From contig OU744728.1 of NCBI GenBank assembly GCA_916613615.1, positions 36,416,450-36,480,449 of the forward strand: DNA of 64,000 bases, read 5' to 3'. This DNA is from Steromphala cineraria (taxonomy: Eukaryota > Mollusca > Gastropoda > Trochida > Trochidae). This document shows, piece after piece, positions 52,250 through 61,763 of the stretch (the first letter of the stretch is position 1; every line of letters begins with the position of its first letter). The translations under genes and the position numbers were made by a program. The notes under the pieces are model-generated. The model ran no database searches, was not told where the DNA came from, and was given only the letters and a program-made list of their open reading frames with translations.

Positions 52250-53180
52250 AATATGCATATTTATCATACAATGTATAGTGTTCTCGGCATAATAAAGCCA
52301 ACGGATATTTTCGGTATCCGTTGGGCGTGGCTAAGGGTCATATACGGATACCGAAGCAAATTTCAAAGGTAAAGGTCGGAACTTCTTTCGAAAATTCCGA
52401 TGACGTCACAAGCGTTAACATTTTGAATGTCTTTAGTAACGGAGAGAGACATTACAATATCAATGATATATTGCATAGACATTGATCTAAGAAATAACAA
52501 CAACACTGCATGGATATTTAGCCATCTGCATGACTTAGTAGTGCCAAAACACTGTCATCACGGGTTGAATGAAACCGACCGAACACTGTTACTCACAGGT
52601 ACCAAAGGCAGTTCAAGTCTCATGTTCAAACACTTCATTTACCCATCTTCGGTGTTCTTTACTTTAATATTGTTTAGTTTGGATTGGGAAATCCATAGAC
52701 TATCATCTAGTTTAGCTCTCCGCCCATCAATGTTCGTTCAATCGCTGTTTCAACGCAAGCAGCCATTGTCACGTAGGCGAAGGGAAGGAACTCTTGCCCC
52801 TTGGTGAGATTGACTCTTCCTCTCGATGACGTCGGAATAACGAACGTCAGTTCGATCCCGCCAAAGACCAATTAAAATGTTTCTAATTTTTAAGATCATC
52901 GTATTTTATATATTTTTAAAATTTCAAAACTTATAAGTCGAGACTAAATAGCTCAAAAGAATCTATTAAAATAGTATTTTCAGGCATTTTTTCGAATTAA
53001 ATTTTAAAATGACATTGTATGATAAAGAAGTTATCATGCTCGTGTGTTTTGGGATCGTAAATATCCTGCATTAGGAATAAACACTATGTATTTAGCTCGC
53101 CAAGGCTCGCAAAATACAATGTGTATTCCTAATGCAGGATATTCACGAACACAAAACACACTCGCATGATAACCTCTATG
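52250..53180. repeat. Dispersed ~0.9-kb repeat, copy 1
   Basis: Pairs with 58275-59117 in the same intron and orientation. Shared phrases: TTATCATACAATG(T/G)ATAGTGT at the start, CAACGGATAT then CGGTATCC, CACAAGCGTTAACAT, GAATGAAACCGACC, and TATTCCTAATGCAGGATA near the end. Copy 1 ends in the foldback structure 53030-53173. The 126-residue frame at 52427-52807 lies in it; the matching stretch in copy 2 is broken, so I do not support it as a gene. Confidence 0.8.
53030..53173. repeat. Foldback structure at the end of repeat copy 1
   Basis: Left arm GTTATCATGCTCGTGTGTTT then ATATCCTGCATTAGGAATA; right arm TATTCCTAATGCAGGATAT then AACACACTCGCATGATAAC. These are near-complete inverted copies, about 65-70 bases each, around a tip reading GCTCGCCAAGGCTCGC. 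In copy 2 of the repeat most of the left arm is gone. Confidence 0.88.
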
Positions 53181-53986
53181 TCCGTGTTTCTGATCATTTA
53201 TAAGCGACACGATAACATCACCATAGCTTTCAGAATATGCATAATCATTTAAATGAACGAGGAAACAGTTTTATTTAAACAGAGGAAAATGCGTGAAAGA
53301 TTCCAGTTTCTTTCTATGGATATTAACTTGATATCATGTTTCTTTGGACAATGAACAAAACAATATTTTTTGTCTCCAAGCACTTATTCGACATGGCACA
53401 CTTGCCGCATAGTTCTACCTGTAATCTGTAATCTGTTCAGATATGAAAATTGTAATAAATAAGTGTCTCAAATTGCCTATCACTTAAAAATCACTTAAGA
53501 CCTGAAATGATAAAATCTTGACATAGTTTAGTACGAGCAAAATGAATCGGTATTCAATATCGAAAACAGCTGCGTTAACCTACAAACGTTGAGCATTTTA
53601 TAAAAACACTACTTGTCTACAAATACTGTCAAAATACTGTCAAAATAGAATTTAAAGGGGCAGTAGCTCGTTTTTTGACAATTTTATATTTTCAATTTTT
53701 CACTGATAATTGTACGTTAATGCTTAATGTATTACTTTGATAGTGTCAAAAATCTCATTACACAAACCAATCACCCATATAGTCAGAGGACAAAGTATAA
53801 AGACTAGCATAAAATCCATTGGCAGCCATTTTTGTGTGAACACCTTTAATTCATTTTGTGTAAGAAAAGGAATCTCATGGCTTAACCTTACATTACATAT
53901 TTGATTTATTACTGCTTCATTTAGTTTAAATACATTGTCTTTAGATTGGAACCATTTTTATTTATTTTCATGACATCACCTTTTAT

Positions 53987-54606
53987 TACCCTTAAGATAA
54001 ATTTCTCGAATTCTGATTGGTTAATAGCCAAAGCATACATACCCGTGTAGTCGGATTTGGCAGGGTGTACGAAGTGTACACCCCGTCAAATTTGTCACGT
54101 GACATACCAAACGGGTCATACGGATGACCTTGACCTCAGCTGGAATGCGGAAGTAAAACGGCCGCTCGACTGCCAATTTCAGAATCAAAATTTACAATGA
54201 CCAACATCAATTGAGAGATTCTAATGTTATGTTATTGTTAATATCCATTGTCTTATTACATTCATTCAATATGAACACATGTTTCTCTTTAATTATTTCA
54301 TTTAAGAACACTTTTAATTCGGATATTTTTAGTCACAGAGTTATCTCCCTTTTATATAACTGCCGTTAGCTCCGTACCGCGACTCTTGATGTTCACACTG
54401 TGCTGAGCTTGGACCGCAGTCTAGTTGGTCTTATTTTGGTCGAAAATGAGTAAACTGTGTTGAAATAAAAGATCTTAAGGGTAATAAATTCGTTACACGG
54501 CGTTTTGACAGAATGTACGGGACTGAAAGATCCTTGTACATTCTGCATTTCCTTCGGCTCCGCCTCAGTCCCTTACACCCTGTCAAAACGCCGTGTAACT
54601 AATAAT
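53987..54606. mobile_element. Element nested inside the MITE
   Basis: Starts TTACCCTTAAGAT; the complement ATCTTAAGGGTAA occurs at about 54473-54486 and is followed by a separate foldback (54488-54606). A second hairpin near the left end has AGGGTGTAC and GTACACCCC arms (about 54062-54086). It also contains TCTGATTGGTTAATAG and GTCACGTGAC. No coding frame. It could be one element with hairpins at both ends or a 500-bp element with a later foldback beside it. Confidence 0.7.
54488..54606. repeat. Foldback structure inside the nested element
   Basis: CGTTACACGGCGTTTTGACAG on the left is the complement of CTGTCAAAACGCCGTGTAAC on the right; inner GGGACTGA and TCAGTCCC also pair, as do TGTACA-rich parts. 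The tip region reads CCTTCGGCTCCGCCTC. Confidence 0.88.
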
Positions 54607-55754
54607 ATTCCCCCTAAAAACGTGCTACTGCCCCTTTAAGGCTAATAGAGAATGTTTTGTTGGTAAAATTAGTTGCAAAGTAAGAGTTGCACGTTATTTA
54701 TATGATGATATATATGTCATACAGCAGTATTAATTATTGATGCAAGTAACAATTTGAAGGCTAATTTTCATAGTAAAATTTTGCACTGATCGAAGTCAAG
54801 TGTTTTGTGAAAAATGATTATTTCCTCTTGAAATTATTATTCTTAGCAATTGTCAGTATAGTATTTGTCGAAAGAATATCAAAAGTGCATAAGTATATTT
54901 GAAAGAAGTTGATAAAATAAATGCGTTATGTAATTAAAAAGTAAACATAAAACCGTGTTCTGTTTCTAATTAACGACTATAGAAACAATGAAACATGTTA
55001 CAAAACATTTTGTTCACTATTCATTCGCAGTTGCTTATAATTAATATAGAAATTTTTTTATTTTTAATGTAAGCACTGATGAATGCATACAGATATTGTC
55101 CATGATGATAAATGCAAATTACACCAGCTGGGTTTATAAAAATGAGTTTTCATGTTGTCAACCATAAACTATTTCGTTCATGCAGTTAGAGTTTAATTAA
55201 GAATATGAAGTGAGTCATTGACATATTATTTTGTCACAGTTATCTGCGATGCGTGAGATTTGGTTATACTGATACAATATACTGTTTTCGATTTAATTAA
55301 TAATGGAATGGTGTGGGGGAAAATGTTATACATAAACTTTTAATTGCATAAGTGTTTTTCCTTGCTTTTTAAGCGCCTCAGACTGTTCTAAACGTTTATT
55401 TGTATTGCATATATGTTTTACAACAACAACACATACATGATTTTTAAGCCATCATCTATGACTACTTAACAAATCCAAATGATAATGACATAGCTACTGC
55501 TGTTGAAAAATATAAATAACCGAAAAAGTTTTTGATAAATTTAAGTTATAATCCGGTCTTGATTGATGATTTGCAACGATTCATTTACATATATGTCAAT
55601 GGAAATAACGACACAATATGGGAACAAGTCGTTTTCATATACCATTTCTGAGCATCTATTAAAGTTGTGTCAAATATGAAGTCTCACGAAGGTCGTTTAA
55701 CAATGTTTGACATTTCAAGATGATTAATGAATGTCTGAACAACAAGATAAGGAT

Positions 55755-56556
55755 CTAGATGCAGTAGTAAATAGGGCCTTCGTTTGATCCTAATTGCTAT
55801 ATCCAGCTGTGACTTGAAATCTGATTGTGCTATGTTAATGAAGAGATGATTTGTCTTAGATCTTTATTACATAACAAATGGTAATAGACACAAAGACAGT
55901 GTCTTATAATAATTAACATGCTCATAACTATTCTAAATAACCCCTCATTGTCACACATGTACAGTACAGTAGATAGATGGTGCCTACGTTTGATCCTATT
56001 TGGTATATCCAGCTGTGACTGATTGTGATTATGTTAATGACGAGATGATTTATCTTAGATCTTTATGACATAACAAATGGTAATAGACACAGAGACAGTG
56101 TCTTATAATAATTAACATGCTCATAACTATTCTAAATAACCCCTCATTGTCACACATGTACAGTACAGTAGATAGATGGTGCCTACGTTTGATCCTATTT
56201 GGTATATCCAGCTGTGACTGATTGTGATTATGTTAATGACGAGATAAGTTATCTTAGATCTTTATGACATAACATAATTATGGTAATGTAAACTGATAGT
56301 TAGTGTCTTATAATAATTGAAATGCTCATCACTATTCGAAATAACCCCTCATTGTTACACAGTAAAGTACAGATAGTGCCTTCGTTTGATCCTAATTAGT
56401 ATAACCAGCTGTGACTAGAAATCGGATCGTGTTACATGTATGTTAATGAAGAGATGGTCTATCTTAGATCTTTATGACATAACAAATGGTAATAGACCTA
56501 AAGACAGTGTCTTATAATGCGTAACATGCTTATCACTTAATAACCCCTTATTGTCC
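55755..56556. repeat. Four-copy tandem repeat, ~200-bp unit
   Basis: Copies keyed on GCCT(A/T)CGTTTGATCCTA start near 55775, 55981, 56180 and 56377, giving periods of about 206, 199 and 197 bp. Each contains ATATCCAGCTGTGACT (varied), CTTAGATCTTTATGACATAAC, a GACAGTGTCTTATAAT run and AATAACCCC(T/C)(C/T)ATTGT. The two middle copies are nearly identical, so at least one duplication is recent. No coding frame is preserved. Confidence 0.92.
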
Positions 56557-56812
56557 CATCTAGCTGTTAATAGCGCAGGTTATGCAATCTTATTGATATA
56601 TATTACCACAGAACATTGTGACACAACAAACTGTGATATTCGACTATGTGATATGTCAGTGTTTTATATAATGCGCGACGCCTCAATGAACACATTAAAA
56701 CCACGTGTTGGGCAGGTTGTAAGTTAATTGACACTTTATACCCATGTGCAGTAAACCATGACAGAAGCATTAGTGTACCGTGTTAATAAAAGGGGTGTCT
56801 GTTTTAAGATGA

Positions 56813-57256
56813 CGCAAAAACAAACGGTATATGTTGACCCTCATGGCAGTGTGTTTATTCTGTAATAACATTGAAACAGAAGTTAATTTTATTACAGAAT
56901 GTTATTTTTATGAAGATCTTAGAAGTAATCTTAATTTAGACTTTTACAATGCAAAGGATCCCGTGGAACTTTTTACACATCTTTTCAAGGAAATTAAAAC
57001 AAAACGTATCAAATCTATCTGCATTACCATTTAAAATATGTATTTTAGACGGCAATTATTTTTATAAATTCTACTTTTTTTACCTTTTTACCTTTATGTT
57101 TTATGTAAATAATATATCTTAGTTTTTGTATCGCAAAGTGTCTCGTAAGCCAAAAAATGGTTGGTTGTTAAGTATCTTGTATGACTCTTACATATGTTTT
57201 TAACTCTGTATACTTAACTTGTAACACTATAATAAACTACATCTGTCTGTCTGTAT
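56813..57256 (+). mobile_element. 3' end of a non-LTR retrotransposon
   Basis: The frame around 56831-57034 reads a C-x2-C ... ETEVNFI-x-EC-x3-YEDLRSNL pattern, which resembles the cysteine-histidine tail at the C-terminus of many animal LINE reverse transcriptases. The final histidine expected in 'HF' is an asparagine here. The protein stops at 57034 and the sequence then runs through an AT-rich 3' part to AATAAACTACATCTGTCTGTCTGTA, a typical repeat-type LINE end. Only the last part of the element is present; upstream of an in-frame stop at 56810 nothing is recognisable. A dead 5'-truncated copy. Confidence 0.6.
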
Positions 57257-58274
57257 GTAATGATTTTGGGATATATTCTAAAAAAATATTATGTACAATT
57301 ATTCATAACCAAACTGATGTGACATTGGTTAAAAAAATTAATAGATTATTATGTTTAACAGATATGAGCACTATCGGAAAATTATAAAAAATTGTTATCT
57401 TCACTCTAAGGTTGAACAAAATGAAATATACTGATGCACCACCTGTGACTGTAATGTTTGTAGAATATATAAAAGTATTGAATTTATTTCACGCAATGCT
57501 AGGTAATGCTCGTTATAGTAAGTGACTCATCAATAACCTGCTAATTGAACAGTAAATGTTAATTTGAATCATCTTCAAACCTTTTTTTTAACTAAACGTC
57601 TATCCATGACAATTGTTGGTGAAATATTGACGTAATATACGAAATAATGAGGAATAACCTCGCTAACGCACGGGCAGTGCGGACATTCACAAACTTGTAG
57701 TAAAATGTATATGTATGGGTGCTATTCTCAATCACACGAGGTTAAGTCGCTAATTTGACCAAATACAACATTTAAACAATTAAAATGTAACTTTATGCAC
57801 TTTTAAATTGCTTTTATGTGTTGATACTAATATATTTCAAATTTGAACGAAATCAGAGAAGTTATAAAGATTTTAGAAAAAAATATATACCTGTTATACA
57901 GATACACAGGGGACAACATTCCGGTTGCTAAAACCTGACACAATGACTTTTAACGTGCTATTCAATAAAAAACAACCTAATTCACAAACAAACGCATTGA
58001 AATAGTAGTTCATTAACTTGGTGCATCAAATTTTTCTGACATTTTCTGACTTTTGAAAACTGTCCTTAGCATAAGCATTTTCCTCTTCGAACAAATATTT
58101 GGTCGAAAATATCGCGAAGCGCTCATAAAAGATTGTATTTCCTTTCGATAAACTGCACTCCACACCATATCAACAGTTGTACGTGGAGTTATCAAAAATC
58201 AATTGTTGTTAAAACTCACGTCGAAATTTGAAATATTGAGCATATCTTTCTGAAATTTGCTAATACAAACGTAC

Positions 58275-59117
58275 CGACGCATATGTTTATCATACAATGG
58301 ATAGTGTCCTAGGCAGAATAAAGTCAACGGATATCATCGGTATCCTTTTAGATAATTTATTGATAAAGATGTACATTGACATTTCAAAGGTCAAGGTTGG
58401 TCACAAGCGTTAACATCTTAACCGCTTTTAGTATAATAAACGAGGATCGACATTTTAAATATATTTGATACAATGTATATACATTTACAATTTACAACAC
58501 AAAGGTGTTGTCCTTTTGCCAAACGTATGACTAAGCAGTATGTATTATAAACAGTGTCATTGCGAATTGAATGAAACCGACCAAACAAAGGTAGTTTTAG
58601 TCACATGTCTTTATACTTTATGTACGTTTCCCCAGTGTTCCCTTACATTAGTTATATTTATTTAGCAACAGGCTTTCTGTTAGTTTAGTTGTCCGTTAAT
58701 GTTGTTTATTTAACGCAAGCTGACATCTGCAATCGAGCCGATAACTTAATCTGCATCGCTTCCTTAACTGGAAGGTGCACGGACGCAAGTAAAATGTTGA
58801 ATTATTTTCATATGAAATCATCTTTTTAGATATGAATGTTTTTATGTCAAGCTAAAATAACTTTAATCATTAGCCTTGGTTGGGAGGAATAATATAATGT
58901 CGATTCGCCGTCAAAGTCATTGCAATGTTCATTTCACTACGTATATCAATGCGAGCGTTAGAATGCATTAATTATTATCATCCTATTTTACCGACCTAAA
59001 ATGGTAATATAACATTGTATGGTGAATAAAATATCATGCTTGCCAAGCCTCAAAATACAATGTTTATTCCTAATGCAGGATAATGAGAATCCCAAAAGAC
59101 ACTTGTTAGGTAACCAC
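58275..59117. repeat. Dispersed ~0.9-kb repeat, copy 2
   Basis: Matches 52250-53180 in the same orientation but is more decayed. The terminal foldback is reduced: sequence jumps from ATATCATGCT to GCCAAGCCTCAAAATAC, so most of the left arm is lost while the right arm (TATTCCTAATGCAGGATAA) remains. Confidence 0.75.
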
Positions 59118-59830
59118 TCATGCTAACGAAGTTCACAGCTAATATTAATATATTGCAGATTATATGTAATGGAATCTAGAATTAATGATAACGATAATTC
59201 ACTAAGAGTCTCATTATATCCGATTTATAGTACCTGCCTGTATGATCATCTCGTACACAAAGGATTACAACCTTATCCCACAAACAAGTGCATATTGTTC
59301 ATCTACCACATGAAGACTGACGGAATTATCTCCCTTCCCATAAGTGTCTTGTGGGTCCATGTAGAGATCCCTTTAAAATAATCAATCATAATATCAATAC
59401 TAATTATAAATATGTACCGATCTGTCAATATACTTTTGAGAATTATTGTACATCTAAAAGGCACAAATTGTTCACAACAGTAAACAAGAACAACCAAAAG
59501 CTAAATGATGAAAGACTGTTTATTGATAAGCACCAGTTGAAGTTATGTTTTCTCCCGAATATGTTTAAATTTCATTTGAATAAGCAACCTTTATCGGTGA
59601 ACCTTGACTTTTCATTTAGCATTTTTCATTATATCAAAACAAATATGTGTAGCCATTTAGAAGGCGTAATTGCAGTCTGGGTATTATCTGCTGGTTTGCC
59701 CACGGCAACATCTACAGCACTGTTTCCATGATAAAGCCTTTGATTTTGAAGGAGATTTGATTCCGATTATACCAATTATGTAAAATCATTGCAGTTTCAT
59801 TAAAATCAAGGAAATTAAACATTATTCCAG

Positions 59831-60167
59831 GTCTACAAAAGTGATCCTAAAGTAGAAAGATTACGTTTGAAAGGAACATTTATTTTTTTCATTTTGTGCT
59901 TTATTGAACGAATAACGTTTTTGTATTTCCAGGTATAGTTACGGGATGCATCTACAGCGACGTGATCCTGGGGACAGAGTTTGCTTTTGAAAGAAACATT
60001 TCTCACTTTGTACTACATCAAACGAATAACGTTTTTGTATTTCAGGTAAAGCTACGAGCAGCTTCTAAAACGACGTGATTCAAGCAGACGGAGTTTGCTT
60101 TTTAAAGAAATATATTTTAATTATTGTACTACATGTATATTGACCGAATAACGTTTTGTTATTCCAG
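59831..60167 (+). pseudogene. Three decayed tandem copies of the exon 2 start
   Basis: Relic exon beginnings at 59831, 59933 and 60046 precede the real one at 60168 (periods about 102, 113 and 122 bp). Each has a CAG acceptor (TTATTCCAG, GTATTTCCAG, GTATTTCAG) after an ACGAATAACGTTTTTGTA-like intron end. The second copy keeps about 45 coding bases readable as GIVTGCIYSDVIL, compared with GIATGSIYNDVIL in the real exon; the third is more damaged and the first mostly unrecognisable. After that each copy departs from exon sequence (GAGTTTGCTTTT...), and no donor site follows. They are therefore unlikely to make functional exons but provide competing acceptor sites. Confidence 0.88.
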
Positions 60168-60407
60168 GTATTGCTACGGGGAGCATCTACAACGACGTGA
60201 TCCTGAGGAACCAGGGTTTCCCGGGGGAGGGAGTGAAGGACGGGCGGGTGATCCTCATCAAGACTCACGAGTGGGGACAAGAACACCGCAAACAGTTCAG
60301 TCGAGTCGTGCTGCTACTCAGAGATCCCTTCGACTCTCTTCTAGCAGAGTTTAACAGGAGGAATGGGGGCCACAGGGGACAGGCTTTACCTCACGATTTC
60401 CAGAAAG
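60168..60407 (+). CDS. WSCD-like sulfotransferase, exon 2
   Basis: Middle coding exon, residues 94-173 of the predicted protein plus one base at each edge (phase 1 on both sides; donor AAAG before GTATAT). It continues the PAPS-binding region (ATG, then GSIYNDVIL), carries FPGEGV and KTHEWG at residues about 111-130, typical of the WSCD group, and RVVLLLRDPFDSLLAEFNRR at about 139-158. The Arg and Ser in the last segment correspond to the residues that bind the 3'-phosphate of PAPS in sulfotransferases. The strand and frame are fixed by these motifs. It is much more GC-rich than the DNA around it, as expected for a constrained exon. Preceded by decayed tandem copies of its own first bases. 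Confidence 0.93.
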
Positions 60408-61345
60408 GTATATGGACCGTACTATACTTGTTTGCATAATATTCAACATTTAACCATGTTGTCTGATTGGAAACGAAAGTGAGTTACAAAAGAATCTTCA
60501 ACAAGCAAATACACACAATACTGGTTAATAAATCTGTTAAGAAATCGTCGATTAGGAACGTCATTAGATATGTATGCAAGGAGGATCAAAGCTGGATCGA
60601 TCTCTGCCTTGTTGAAGTTCGTCTCACAGTAATGATGAGTTAAGAATGCTTTTAATTGCGATAACATTTTTCAAATATCAACACTAAATAATTTGGTTTC
60701 CCTAAGATGCAAAACATTCTTTACAACAGACGAAAAAGGGAAATTCAGTATATTTGAAGGGACATTCAACAATAGTATCACACCGTTTCATTATTCGTGT
60801 GCCCATCACACACGTTCCGTCTTTCTCTGACAGAAGCATTTTGTTAATTTTACTCTGTTAAAACAATGATGACTTCTATTTTTCTGCTCAGTTTATTTCA
60901 ATGTGGACAAATGATATTTTCTCTTACATGGTCGATCGCCATTGGTACCTTAACTATCAAATTTTGAGATTAGAAGTATACAAATGAATGAAAAACTGTT
61001 CTAGTTTCAGTCTTGTTTTATACCATAAATGAGATCGAAGTAATCAATTAAAACCAATTAAATCAATAAACTTCAATCAGAACTGTACACAAGCGCACCC
61101 TTTGCTATCATACAACGGCTCACTCTGATACAACACTAGTTCACAATCGTTTCGTTTATCGAATGGTATTTTCAAAGTGTCAAGGATACAGACGCATCTG
61201 TAAGACCATTGTGGAGTTCTCTCTGCAGGAGATGCAGTGTTCGGTTGTGACCGTGAAAAATCAATCAACTCAATTTCGTAAACATATGCAATTACCAAAT
61301 CAAAATTCGGCATTTTTATCTTAAGGGTATGATCATCTGTTCCAG
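60408..61345 (+). other. Intron 2 of the sulfotransferase, 938 bp
   Basis: GT at 60408 (GTATAT) and AG at 61344-61345 (TGTTCCAG); phase 1. The join restores a Gly codon between FQK and WQNY. No element or other gene was recognised inside. Confidence 0.88.
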
Positions 61346-61680
61346 GATGGCAGAACTACGTGTCCCTGCAGTCTCGAGGATGGATGGAAATGAACATGGA
61401 TTGGCTCCAGTTTGATGGTCCTCTGCACATTATGCATTACAAAGACCTTCAGGACAATCCACTTAACGAGACCAAAAAGTTGTTCCATTTTCTTGGAATT
61501 GATCTCAGTGAAGTTGATCTTTCCTGCATGCTATCAAACTCCAAGGGAAACTTCAAGAGAAGGAAGACACGAGCTTTACAACGAAACCCATTTACGTCTT
61601 TCATGCAGACCTCAATTGCAAAGTATAATCAGAATGTGACCGAAGCTATTCAGAATTTTTACAAGCTAAGAAAAAGTTGA
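61346..61680 (+). CDS. WSCD-like sulfotransferase, exon 3
   Basis: Last coding exon, residues 174-284 and the TGA stop at 61678. It begins GWQNYV and contains SRGWMEMNMDWL, then HIMHYKDLQDNPLNETKKL at about 201-219 and FHFLGIDL at 220-227, matching the C-terminal part of the sulfotransferase fold where a tyrosine-x-Asp-Leu motif follows a central strand. The SNSKGNFKRRK stretch at about 237-247 fits the conserved 'G-x-F-x-R' region near the end of the catalytic domain. NET at 214-216 and NVT at 270-272 are possible N-glycosylation sites, fitting a luminal location. The three exons total 855 coding bases with no frameshift or internal stop, so the gene looks intact. Confidence 0.93.
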
Positions 61681-61757
61681 TTGTCATGAATTTGTTTTGT
61701 TTTGTTCTGTTATGATAAAATACATCATCATTGATTTATATTATTCTTCATTGTTTC

Positions 61758-61763
61758 AATAAA
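61758..61763 (+). terminator. Polyadenylation signal of the sulfotransferase
   Basis: AATAAA 77 bases after the stop codon, giving a short 3' untranslated region if used. It is the first such hexamer after the stop codon. Confidence 0.6.

Larger units (their letters stand above)
53652..54639. mobile_element. TTAA-type MITE with nested insertion
   Basis: Ends TTAAAGGGGCAGTAGCTCGT and ACGTGCTACTGCCCCTTTAA match the intact 362-bp element at 40085-40446, and the left ~335 bases follow it closely. The match breaks near 53990, inside the CACCTTTTATTACCC run, and resumes near 54605 (ATATTCCCCCTAAAAACGTG). The ~620 bases between belong to a second element. Order of events: MITE first, then the nested insertion. 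Confidence 0.88.
50079..60167 (+). other. Intron 1 of the sulfotransferase, ~10.1 kb
   Basis: GT at 50079 (GTAAGT) and AG at 60166-60167 (TTGTTATTCCAG) define the intron; the reading frame and the family pattern ('QATG' then 'GSIY') continue exactly across it. It contains a possible retrotransposon tail (51336-51380), a GA-rich tract, a dispersed repeat pair (52250-53180, 58275-59117), a MITE with nested element, a four-copy 200-bp tandem repeat, a non-LTR retrotransposon 3' end, and decayed copies of the exon 2 acceptor. Stretches 50079-51330, 52044-52249, 53181-53651, 54640-55754, 57257-58274 and 59118-59820 show nothing I can name. Confidence 0.88.

Noticed and set aside
52427..52807. 126-residue plus-strand open frame
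   Set aside because: It lies within a dispersed repeat; the matching part of the second copy (58275-59117) is broken by stops and gaps, and no domain is visible.
59351..59731. 126-residue plus-strand open frame in intron 1
   Set aside because: No recognisable motif, AT-rich codon use like the surrounding intron, and no splice sites that would join it to the sulfotransferase frame.
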